64,000 nucleotides of DNA from Thalassobius sp. Cn5-15 (GTDB taxonomy: Bacteria > Pseudomonadota > Alphaproteobacteria > Rhodobacterales > Rhodobacteraceae), in NCBI RefSeq assembly GCF_022347685.1, contig NZ_JAKRGF010000001.1, positions 682,001 through 746,000 on the forward strand, given 5' to 3'. The number at the start of each line of letters is the position of its first letter. Position 1 is the first letter of the stretch. The notes beneath the pieces are model-generated. The model ran no database searches, was not told where the DNA came from, and was given only the letters and a program-made list of their open reading frames with translations. The translations under genes were made by a program, and so were the position numbers. Below are positions 57,142-64,000 of the stretch, one piece after another.

Positions 57142-58296
57142 TCAGTTGTTCTTCCGCTCGGCCTCGATCTGGCGCCATTTCGCAACATTGCGGTTGTGCT
57201 GAGCCAAAGTTTCGGCAAAGGCGTGACCGCCAGTGCCATCGGCCACAAAAAACACGAAATTAGTGCTGGCAGGATCAAGGGCGGCCTCGATGCTGGCCTT
57301 ACCAGGGTTGGCGATGGGCGTCGGTGGCAGCGCATCGATCACATAGGTGTTCCAAGGGGTTTCGCGGCGCAATTCGCTTTGACGCAGACCTCGGCCCAAC
57401 ACGCCCTGCCCTTTGGTGATGCCATAGATCACCGTGGGGTCTGTTTGCAGACGCATGCCACGATTCAGACGGTTGATGAAGACAGAACCAACCGTGCGGC
57501 GTTCCTCGGCCACGCCAGTCTCCTTCTCGATGATCGAGGCAAGGATCAGTGCTTCTTCAGCGGATTTCAGCGGCAGGCCATCCACACGGTTTTGCCAAGC
57601 CTCGGCCAAAATGGCCTCCTGCGCGGCAACCATCCGGTCAATGACCGACTGACGGCTATCGCCCTGTTTGACCTCATAGCTGTCAGGAGCAAGCGTGCCC
57701 TCTGCAGGCAACGCGGCAACCTCCCCGGCCAGAATGCCAACCGATTTTAGGCTCTCCACCACCTGCCAAGAGGTCACACCTTCAGCAAGGGCAACACGGT
57801 GACGGGTGTCATCCTGTTCCGCAGCAGCCGTGAAAGACGCGGGCGCCTCCTCCTCTGCCGGATTGAAGCTGGCAGTTTCCACGAAACGGCTGCTGGCCGG
57901 ATCCAGCTCGCGTACCAGAACACGGCTGCGGGTGACGCCGATGCGATAGACCACTTCGGTGCCGCAGGTGCTGGCGCCGCCACGGGTCAGGATATCGACA
58001 ATCTCTGCCATAGAAGCCTGTTCAGGCACCAGAAAAGCACCGGCTTTCAGTTGATCAGCCTTGCCGGAATAATCGGCACCGATACGAAACAGCGGACCGC
58101 TGGAAATCGCACCTTCGCTTTCCAGTCGGGCGCTCATCCGCGACATGTTCGCGCCGCTTTCAACGCGCACACAAATCGGGGCCTCAAGAGGCCCCGCATT
58201 CTGGTAGCTTTGCTGCCCCCACAGGACAATGCCGCCTGCGAGGAACAGTAAAACCACTAAAAACGTCAACGCGTTAGAGGCAAGTGCCTTCCACAT
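57142..58296 (-). CDS. mltG: Endolytic transglycosylase MltG
   Basis: A 384-aa inner-membrane protein of the YceG family with one N-terminal membrane helix (about 9-28), a LysM-like region and the catalytic domain. The active-site Glu is in LILASIIEKETG; LNRGMRLQTDPTVIYGI and YNTY-like WNTYVIDALPPTPIANPG complete the pattern. It cuts new glycan strands and limits their length. The ATG at 58296 overlaps the fabF end closely; a TTG at 58314 lies inside fabF. The fabF-mltG link is common in proteobacteria. Confidence 0.95.
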   Translation of the reverse strand: MWKALASNALTFLVVLLFLAGGIVLWGQQSYQNAGPLEAPICVRVESGANMSRMSARLESEGAISSGPLFRIGADYSGKADQLKAGAFLVPEQASMAEIVDILTRGGASTCGTEVVYRIGVTRSRVLVRELDPASSRFVETASFNPAEEEAPASFTAAAEQDDTRHRVALAEGVTSWQVVESLKSVGILAGEVAALPAEGTLAPDSYEVKQGDSRQSVIDRMVAAQEAILAEAWQNRVDGLPLKSAEEALILASIIEKETGVAEERRTVGSVFINRLNRGMRLQTDPTVIYGITKGQGVLGRGLRQSELRRETPWNTYVIDALPPTPIANPGKASIEAALDPASTNFVFFVADGTGGHAFAETLAQHNRNVAKWRQIEAERKNN

Positions 58297-58297
58297 A

Positions 58298-59557
58298 TCA
58301 GTCGACTTTCCCAAACATCACAGAAGCGTTGGTGCCGCCAAAGCCGAAGCTGTTGGACAGCGCCACCTTAATCTCGCGTTCAACCTTTTTGTTCGGCGCC
58401 AGATCCAGTTTCGGCGCGACCGCAGGGTTGTCGAGGTTGATGGTGGGCGGGGCCACCTGATCGCGGATCGCCAGGATGGAGAAGATCGCCTCGATCGCGC
58501 CAGCCGCGCCCAACAGGTGACCCGTGGCGGATTTGGTCGAGGACATCGTGGCCTTCGACGCTGCATCGCCCAGCAGGCGCTCAACCGCGCCCAGTTCGAT
58601 GGTGTCGGCCATGGTCGAGGTGCCGTGCGCGTTGATGTAGTCGATCTGCGACGGATCAACACCCGCATCACGGATCGCGGCCTTCATTGCGCGCTCGCCG
58701 CCTTCGCCATCCTCAGAGGGGGCGGTGATATGGTAGGCGTCGCCCGACAGGCCGTAGCCCAGAACCTCGGCATAGATTTTCGCGCCGCGCGCTTTGGCGT
58801 GTTCGTAGTCTTCCAGAACCACGATGCCCGATCCCTCGCCCATGACGAACCCATCACGGTCCTCATCATAGGGACGGCTGGCGGATTTCGGATCGTCCGA
58901 GCGTTTGGTCGACAACGCCTTACAGGCGTTGAAACCGGCGATGCCGATTTCACAGATCGCTGCTTCGGCGCCGCCGGCGACCATCACGTCTGCATCACCG
59001 TATTTGATCATGCGGGCTGCATCACCAATGGCGTGAGCACCGGTAGAGCACGCGGTAACAACCGAATGGTTCGGGCCTTTGAAGCCGTATTTGATCGACA
59101 CCTGACCAGAAATCAGGTTGATCAGCGCACCGGGGATAAAGAAAGGCGACACACGGCGTGGGCCTTTTTCCTTCAGCAGCAGAGTGGTTTCAGCAATCGA
59201 CTGCAGACCACCGATGCCCGATCCGATCATTACGCCGGTGCGCTCTTTCTCTTCGTCGGTTTGTGCAACCCAGCCAGAATCCTCAACCGCCTGCTGCGCA
59301 GCGGCGATACCGTAAAGGATGAAGTCATCCACCTTGCGGCGTTCTTTGACCGACATCCAGTCATCAGGGTTGAAGGTGCCGTCGCTGCCGTCGCCATAGG
59401 GCACTTCGCAGGCGTAATCGGTTGCCAGATGGCTGGCATCAAAACGGGTGATGGTCCCCGCGCCGGACTGACCGTCCAGCAGGCGCGACCAGCTCTCTTC
59501 CACACCACATGCCAGCGGGGTCACCAGACCCAGACCTGTAACAACAACTCGGCGCAT
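58298..59557 (-). CDS. fabF: Beta-ketoacyl-ACP synthase II
   Basis: A 419-aa condensing enzyme. The Cys-His-His triad is seen in TACSTGAHAIG, INAHGTSTMADTIE and LSNSFGFGGTNAS. It extends acyl-ACP with malonyl-ACP. It lies 299 nt after acpP with a terminator and a nested hairpin between, so part of its transcript may come from read-through or a separate promoter. mltG follows at once. Confidence 0.97.
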   Translation of the reverse strand: MRRVVVTGLGLVTPLACGVEESWSRLLDGQSGAGTITRFDASHLATDYACEVPYGDGSDGTFNPDDWMSVKERRKVDDFILYGIAAAQQAVEDSGWVAQTDEEKERTGVMIGSGIGGLQSIAETTLLLKEKGPRRVSPFFIPGALINLISGQVSIKYGFKGPNHSVVTACSTGAHAIGDAARMIKYGDADVMVAGGAEAAICEIGIAGFNACKALSTKRSDDPKSASRPYDEDRDGFVMGEGSGIVVLEDYEHAKARGAKIYAEVLGYGLSGDAYHITAPSEDGEGGERAMKAAIRDAGVDPSQIDYINAHGTSTMADTIELGAVERLLGDAASKATMSSTKSATGHLLGAAGAIEAIFSILAIRDQVAPPTINLDNPAVAPKLDLAPNKKVEREIKVALSNSFGFGGTNASVMFGKVD

Positions 59558-59740
59558 ATCTGCTCTCCTTTGCCTCGGCAGTTTGCGCCTTCAATAACTG
59601 AGATACAGTAACAGGCGCAAGTAGATCGGCGGCAGTATTGGGCCACCGGCATGCTGTTGCCAATGGAAAAACGGCTGTGGGTGTTGGGAAAGCGCAAAGT
59701 GGCGGGGAAAAGTCCATCTGTACCACCCGGCCGTTAGGTC

Positions 59741-59776
59741 GGGCAGCACCTGCCTGCCCCTCGGCAGGCGCTGCCC
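59741..59776. repeat. Nested 36-nt hairpin between acpP and fabF
   Basis: The outer arms GGGCAGC (59741-59747) and GCTGCCC (59770-59776) are exact. Inside, GCCTGCC and GGCAGGC form a second perfect 7-bp stem with loop CCTC, separated from the outer stem by a 4-nt bulge on one side. Fourteen GC-rich pairs in total, without a T-run. Confidence 0.75.
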
Positions 59777-59801
59777 TAAATGCATTGTGCAACCACACAA
59801 C

Positions 59802-59832
59802 AAAAAACCCCCACCCAAATGGGCGGGGGTTT
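59802..59832 (-). terminator. Terminator after acpP
   Basis: On the minus strand AAACCCCCGCCC, loop ATTT and GGGTGGGGGTTT pair with one wobble, followed by TTTTTT-rich sequence. Confidence 0.9.
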
Positions 59833-59856
59833 CTTTAGGTCATTCGACAGGGAGGC

Positions 59857-60090
59857 TTAGGACGCTTCGCTGATGAATTTAACCGCGTCACCGAACGACT
59901 GGATGGTCTCGGCGGCGTCATCGGGGATTTCGATGCCGAACTCTTCTTCGAAGGCCATGACCAGCTCAACGGTGTCCAGGCTGTCTGCGCCCAGATCGTC
60001 GATGAAGGAGGCGTTTTCGACAACTTTGTCTTCTTCAACGCCCAGGTGTTCTACAACGATTTTTTTGACGCGGTCTGCGATATCGCTCAT
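59857..60090 (-). CDS. acpP: Acyl carrier protein
   Basis: A 77-aa, very acidic four-helix protein. Ser37 in [12 protein letters not shown] takes the phosphopantetheine. It carries the growing acyl chain for FabD, FabG, FabF, FabZ and the lipid A acyltransferases found elsewhere in this window. The terminator behind it and a likely promoter in the long gap before it allow high, separate expression, as is usual for acpP. Confidence 0.98.
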   Translation of the reverse strand: MSDIADRVKKIVVEHLGVEEDKVVENASFIDDLGADSLDTVELVMAFEEEFGIEIPDDAAETIQSFGDAVKFISEAS

Positions 60091-60250
60091 TTTCTGTCCT
60101 CATTCGTTTGGGCGCTGTGGCCCAGTTGATCGCCCTGCCCGAAGGTAGGTCGGTAAAGTGCCCCTCCGGGCGGATCTGGTCCCACACATCCCGCAGGATC
60201 TGTGAAACATTCTCAAGGCCGGAACCCCCCGCCTTAAAAAATCTGGATGG

Positions 60251-60278
60251 CCTATAGCATATGGTGAAGCCAAGGCAA
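60251..60278 (-). promoter_or_regulatory. Likely acpP promoter
   Basis: On the minus strand TTGCCT and TATAGG are separated by 16 nt, about 160 nt before the acpP ATG. Confidence 0.45.
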
Positions 60279-60375
60279 ACGATTTCACACGTTTCACTAT
60301 TGCTGTTTTGCTGTCTCGCAACAGCCTGAGAGCAAAATTCGCGCTTCACATAAGCATTCCTGCTCGTGACACAAG

Positions 60376-60400
60376 AGAAAAGTGACCAAGGGTCACCTTT
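60376..60400 (-). terminator. Terminator after fabG
   Basis: On the minus strand AAAGGTGACC, loop CTT and GGTCACTTTT form a 10-bp stem with one wobble; T-rich sequence ends it. Confidence 0.85.
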
Positions 60401-60406
60401 CGCCTG

Positions 60407-61147
60407 TTATCCGAGCATCGCCATGCCGCCATTTACATGCAGGGTAGTGCCAGTCACATACCCCGCCTCAGTGCTTGCCAGATAGATCACGGCTGCGGCG
60501 ATCTCTTCAGGCGTCCCCATGCGGTTTGCGGGGATCTTGCCGTTGATGGTGGCTTTCTGATCGTCGTTCAGCTTGTCGGTCATTGGCGTCGCGATGAAGC
60601 CCGGCGCAACCGCGTTGGCGGTGATGTTGCGGCTGGCCACTTCGGCAGCGATGGATTTGGTCAGACCGACCAGACCGGCTTTGGCGGCCACATAGTTCGC
60701 CTGACCGGGGTTGCCGGTGGCGCCAACAACAGAGGTGATGTTGATGATCCGGCCCCAGCGGGATTTCATCATCGGGCGCATCACACCACGGCACAGACGC
60801 ATCGAAGACGTCAGGTTCACATCCAGAACCGATTGCCATTCCTCATCCGACATCCGCATGAAGATCTGGTCGCGGGTGATCCCAGCGTTGTTGACCAGAA
60901 TGTCCAGACCACCCATTGCGGCGATCGCCTCTTTCGGCAGCGCATCAACAGCCGCGCCATCGCTGAGGTTGCAGGGCAGAACGTGGGCGTTTTCACCCAG
61001 TTCAGCGGCCAGCGCCTCCAGCGGCTCAACACGGGTGCCCGACAGGCCCACAGTTGCGCCTGCCGCGTGCAGCGCCTTGGCAATGGCACCACCAATGCCG
61101 CCCGATGCGCCAGTTACCAGCGCTTTTTTACCAGTCAAATCAAACAT
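60407..61147 (-). CDS. fabG: 3-oxoacyl-ACP reductase FabG
   Basis: A 246-aa short-chain dehydrogenase. The NADPH motif TGASGGIG (about 13-20), NNAG in LVNNAGITRD, and the catalytic Ser-Tyr-Lys in INITSVVGATGNPGQANYVAAKAG (about 138, 151, 155) are complete. It reduces 3-oxoacyl-ACP in each elongation cycle. It follows the lipoprotein gene by 13 nt and so belongs to a fabD-lipoprotein-fabG operon. Confidence 0.97.
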   Translation of the reverse strand: MFDLTGKKALVTGASGGIGGAIAKALHAAGATVGLSGTRVEPLEALAAELGENAHVLPCNLSDGAAVDALPKEAIAAMGGLDILVNNAGITRDQIFMRMSDEEWQSVLDVNLTSSMRLCRGVMRPMMKSRWGRIINITSVVGATGNPGQANYVAAKAGLVGLTKSIAAEVASRNITANAVAPGFIATPMTDKLNDDQKATINGKIPANRMGTPEEIAAAVIYLASTEAGYVTGTTLHVNGGMAMLG

Positions 61148-61160
61148 CTGTCTGCCTCTC

Positions 61161-61766
61161 TCACTTGACTATCACAGGCTCTGTCAGGAGCCGATATTTC
61201 TCTATTTCTGCCTCAGACATCTCATGGGAGTCATCGATGGAGGCCGCTGTCAGCGTATACCAATAGAAATCCGCCGATCCCAACATCCGTGCAGTATAGT
61301 CTACATAAGCTTGGTGCACCGGATCATCTTTGGGAAAGTCCGTGCCCGATTGCGTGGCTGTGCCCCATGTGTGCACACCAATCACTGCGCCGCGTTCCAT
61401 GCTGCGGCGCACGCCCGCAAGGAACAGGTCAGAACCACCCGAATGTACTTCGCTCGTCGCGGTCAAGTGGGTGTTGAGCCCCAGATCGCGCACCCGGTGC
61501 CCCAACGCCAAGTTGGTGTCATCATCCACCGATCCCGGCACATCCAGCAAAACCAAACGGGTCAAACCCGGATTTTCTGAAACGACCTTTTCAAAGGCGG
61601 CGAGCGTATTCTGGTTCAGCGTACCACTGACCTGCAGGTCGCGGCCATCCACCACAAAGGAGGTGGTCTCGCCCATATTCCAATAGGCCAGTTCCACATA
61701 CCCACAGCTGCTGAGGGTCAGCGCAGCAAAACCTGCTGCGCCAAGTGCCAGAAAACGGCGTTTCAT
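61161..61766 (-). CDS. Lipoprotein with ClpP/COG3904-like fold, unknown function
   Basis: A 201-aa protein with a lipoprotein signal peptide (lipobox LSSC, Cys near residue 20). The middle part LVLLDVPGSVDDDTNLALGHRVRDLGL, then a SGGSDLFLAGVRR segment and GAVIGVHTWG follows the order seen in periplasmic ClpP-like proteins, with a Ser where the nucleophile is expected. The ATG overlaps the fabD stop (TGATG) and fabG follows 13 nt later, so it is tightly embedded in the fab operon. Whether it is an active hydrolase is unknown. Confidence 0.72.
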   Translation of the reverse strand: MKRRFLALGAAGFAALTLSSCGYVELAYWNMGETTSFVVDGRDLQVSGTLNQNTLAAFEKVVSENPGLTRLVLLDVPGSVDDDTNLALGHRVRDLGLNTHLTATSEVHSGGSDLFLAGVRRSMERGAVIGVHTWGTATQSGTDFPKDDPVHQAYVDYTARMLGSADFYWYTLTAASIDDSHEMSEAEIEKYRLLTEPVIVK

Positions 61767-62704
61767 CACAGGCTGGCCACCGCTTTGGCCACATCTTCAG
61801 GTGTGCCAACGGCGGTGCAGGCGATCGACCGTTCGATGCGGCGCACCATGCCCGACAGCGCCTTGCCCGCGCCTACTTCCCAGATGGCGTCAACACCTTC
61901 GGCAGCCATGAAGCCAACGCTTTCACGCCAGCGCACTGAACCGGTGACCTGATCAACCAACAGCGAACGGATGGTGGCAGGGTCGGAAACCGCCTCGGCA
62001 ACCACGTTTGCAACAACCGGCACCACGGGACGGTTGATGTCCACCTCGGCCAGTGCCTGCGCCATCACCTCTGCCGCCGGGGCCATCAGTTCACAATGAA
62101 ACGGTGCGCTTACCGGCAGGATCACTGCACGTTTGGCGCCTTTTTCCTTGGCCAGTTCGACCGCACGCTCCACCGCGTCCTTATGGCCAGAAACCACAAC
62201 CTGGCCCGGATCGTTGTCGTTTGCCGCCTGACAGACCTCGCCCATCGCGGCCTCTTCGGCCACAGCTTTGGCACCTTCGAAATCCAGCCCCAGCAGCGCG
62301 GCCATTGCGCCAACGCCCACCGGAACCGCCTGCTGCATCGCCAGACCACGGGTGCGCAGCAAACGGGCGGCGTCCGAAATGGACAGCGCGCCAGCGGCAG
62401 CCAGCGCCGAATATTCACCAAGAGAGTGACCAGCGACAAAGGCCGCCTGATCGGCCAGCACAACGCCCTCGGCCTCCAGCGCTTTCATTGCGGCGAGCGA
62501 GGTCGCCATCAGCGCGGGTTGAGCATTCTGCGTCAGGGTCAGCGTATCCTGTTCACCTTCCCAGATCAGGGTAGAGAGCTTTTCGCCCAGCGCCTCATCC
62601 ACCTCATAAAACACCGCTTTGGCCGCCGGATAGGCCTCCGCCAGTGCTTTGCCCATTCCGATGGTCTGTGCCCCCTGCCCGGGGAAAACAAATGCTTTGG
62701 TCAT
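61766..62704 (-). CDS. fabD: Malonyl-CoA-ACP transacylase
   Basis: A 312-aa acyltransferase that loads malonyl onto ACP. The nucleophile is Ser94 in AGHSLGEYSAL; FVFPGQGAQ opens the chain and PVSAPFHCELM contains the active-site His. The start at 62704 gives the standard N-terminus MTKAFVFPGQG; the longer frame to 62734 adds ten residues without support. It heads the fabD-lipoprotein-fabG unit. Confidence 0.97.
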   Translation of the reverse strand: MTKAFVFPGQGAQTIGMGKALAEAYPAAKAVFYEVDEALGEKLSTLIWEGEQDTLTLTQNAQPALMATSLAAMKALEAEGVVLADQAAFVAGHSLGEYSALAAAGALSISDAARLLRTRGLAMQQAVPVGVGAMAALLGLDFEGAKAVAEEAAMGEVCQAANDNDPGQVVVSGHKDAVERAVELAKEKGAKRAVILPVSAPFHCELMAPAAEVMAQALAEVDINRPVVPVVANVVAEAVSDPATIRSLLVDQVTGSVRWRESVGFMAAEGVDAIWEVGAGKALSGMVRRIERSIACTAVGTPEDVAKAVASL

Positions 62705-62944
62705 ATTCGGCCTCGTCCCGATTTTATATCTCACTTATCTCTTGTGACGTGGTGTAAACCCACATGCGCCCCACCACAAGGGAAAGCCACATACCCCCGT
62801 GGTGCACATCACAGCCACAGGCCCGCGCCTCCCTATGCGCGCAGTAGCAGATCACCTGTGCGTGTGCAGTGGTTTATCGTACGACGCCAGCACGCTAGGG
62901 TATCAGAAGTCGGAATTTACATGACATTTGACCGGAGAGAGCTC

Positions 62945-64000
62945 ATGTCCCTCACCAATACCCAGGCGCGCTACGGCAGCGTCGCCAAGGCGCTGCACTG
63001 GTCTGTTGCGCTGTTGATCCTTGCGATGCTGCCGGTTGGTTTCATCGCTGCCAAACTGGCAGAAGCCACACAGGCTGGCAGCCCTATAGTGTCGATCAGT
63101 GTGCTAACCACGTTGTTTTCGGCACACAAAACCTTTGGTGTGCTGGTGCTAATCCTTGCCGTGTTGCGCATCCTGTGGGCGCTGACACAATCACGCCCGG
63201 CACCGCTGCATCCGGAACGCAAACTGGAAACACTGGCCGCAGAGGCGGTGCACTGGATGCTCTACGCCTTTATCCTTTTGGTCCCGTTGACCGGCTGGAT
63301 ACACCACGCCGCCAGCAGTGGCTTTGCACCGATCTGGGGGCCATTCGGTCAGGATCTGCCGTTTGTCGCCAAGAATGAGGCGCTGTCGCATGTCTTTGCA
63401 CAGCTGCACTTTGCCACCGTGCTGGGCATGGTGGGCACGCTGGGTCTGCACATTGCCGGTGCGCTGAAACATCAGGTGATTGACCGTGACGTGACCCTTG
63501 CGCGGATGCTGCCGGGCCGGACCCTGCCAGAGGCTGCTCTGTCCGGTGTCGGCGCTGAACCGCATGGCAAAGCGGCCAGTCTGTTCGTGGCTGTCCTGCT
63601 GCTGGGCGTCGGCGCAGGCGTCACGTCGCAACTGATCGGTCAAGGCCATGACGCGGCAACGCCCCCCCACACGTCCCCCTCCGCCACGGCCACGCCAGCC
63701 CCTTTGACCGCCACGGCCACCGCCGCCTCCACCCTGCCCGTCTGGCAGGTCGAAGACGGCACATTGGCGCTGGAAATCACCCAGTTGGGCAATCTGATTT
63801 CTGGTCAATTTGACAACTGGCAGGCCGACATCCGCTATGATCCAGAGGCCACAGGCACAGACAAAGGCGCGGTGAGTGTGGACATTGACATCGCCAGCCT
63901 CAGCCTGGGAACCGTCGCGGCGCAGGCTATGGGGGCGGATTATTTCGACAGCGCAGAATTCCCCACCGCCCGCTATGAGGCAACGCTGCAGGACATAGAC
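62945..64000 (+). CDS. Cytochrome b561-YceI fusion protein (3' end outside window)
   Basis: The frame is open from the ATG at 62945, with GGAGAGAG upstream, to the last base: 352 codons without a stop. The N-terminal part is a cytochrome b561-type domain with helices near residues 17-38, 54-80, 100-118, 150-172 and 210-230 and heme-ligand candidates His18, His61, His103, His155 and His169. A Pro/Thr/Ala-rich linker (239-262) leads to a YceI domain from about 266 (WQVEDGTLALEITQLG, VSVDIDIASLS, ADYFDSAEFPTARYE). YceI proteins bind isoprenoid quinones or lipids in the periplasm, so this looks like a membrane electron carrier with its own lipid-binding module. Confidence 0.9.
   Translation, partial: MSLTNTQARYGSVAKALHWSVALLILAMLPVGFIAAKLAEATQAGSPIVSISVLTTLFSAHKTFGVLVLILAVLRILWALTQSRPAPLHPERKLETLAAEAVHWMLYAFILLVPLTGWIHHAASSGFAPIWGPFGQDLPFVAKNEALSHVFAQLHFATVLGMVGTLGLHIAGALKHQVIDRDVTLARMLPGRTLPEAALSGVGAEPHGKAASLFVAVLLLGVGAGVTSQLIGQGHDAATPPHTSPSATATPAPLTATATAASTLPVWQVEDGTLALEITQLGNLISGQFDNWQADIRYDPEATGTDKGAVSVDIDIASLSLGTVAAQAMGADYFDSAEFPTARYEATLQDID

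Larger units (their letters stand above)
60091..60406. other. 316-nt gap between fabG and acpP
   Basis: No gene is seen. It holds the fabG terminator (60376-60400) and a likely acpP promoter (60251-60278), both on the minus strand. Confidence 0.6.

Overview
The window is a stretch of chromosome from an alphaproteobacterium of the family Rhodobacteraceae, most likely a marine Roseobacter-group organism. Supporting signs are the tad/flp locus, a CckA-type hybrid kinase, an alphaproteobacterial SOS box (GTTC-N7-GTTC) in front of recA, LpxI rather than LpxH in the lipid A cluster, FAD/GcvT fusion dehydrogenases, and the composition of the coding strands. No phage, insertion sequence, CRISPR array or rRNA operon is visible. 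Gene density is high, with many 1- or 4-nt start/stop overlaps.

Layout. 1-4.7 kb: part of a tad (Flp pilus) locus: tadB (cut by the window edge), tadC, a terminator, then flp, a cpaA-like peptidase, cpaB and cpaE. 4.9-7.6 kb: a DUF938 methyltransferase, an AhpD-like protein, an M24 peptidase and a glutaredoxin. 7.8-12.2 kb: a large FAD/GcvT dehydrogenase of the dimethylglycine/sarcosine type, divergent from panC-panB. 12.3-14.6 kb: queC-queD-queE-queF for preQ1, the queuosine precursor. 15.1-19.0 kb: an XRE-cupin regulator, then kbl-tdh (threonine to glycine) and a cysteine-synthase-like gene. 19.3-25.1 kb: tRNA-Gln, an SH3 exported protein, a 2-hydroxyacid dehydrogenase, LysR, a nitroreductase, pirin and a ThiE-like protein. 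25.1-36.5 kb: the envelope run on the minus strand, pyrH-frr-uppS-cdsA-rseP-[41-aa protein]-bamA-skp-fabZ-lpxA-lpxI-lpxB. 36.7-41.5 kb: miaA, AraC, a di-heme peroxidase, a lytic transglycosylase and ssb. 41.5-55.6 kb: typA, DUF1330, alaS, a GlcG/HbpS protein, recA, a small sulfotransferase-like gene, cckA, an rsmB-family gene, ridA and guaB. 55.9-64 kb: a class III CoA transferase, then the fatty acid run fabD-(lipoprotein)-fabG-acpP-fabF-mltG on the minus strand, and a cytochrome b561-YceI fusion that runs off the end.

How it fits together. Two minus-strand blocks serve the envelope: one makes lipid A, undecaprenyl phosphate and CDP-diacylglycerol and inserts outer-membrane proteins, the other makes acyl-ACP. 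Smaller operons cover vitamin B5, queuosine and threonine catabolism. Genes of the information core (recA, alaS, typA, ssb, tRNA-Gln) lie between them.

Most of the window is well-known core genome, and I see no clear new multi-gene system. The best leads are small: a Tad prepilin peptidase that seems to lack its second catalytic Asp; two unlisted small membrane proteins (41 and about 44-48 aa); a 32-bp near-perfect palindrome between pirin and the nitroreductase; a nested hairpin between acpP and fabF; a ClpP-like lipoprotein inside the fab cluster; the absence of dxr and lpxD from their usual slots; and a related pair of palindromic elements between convergent genes.
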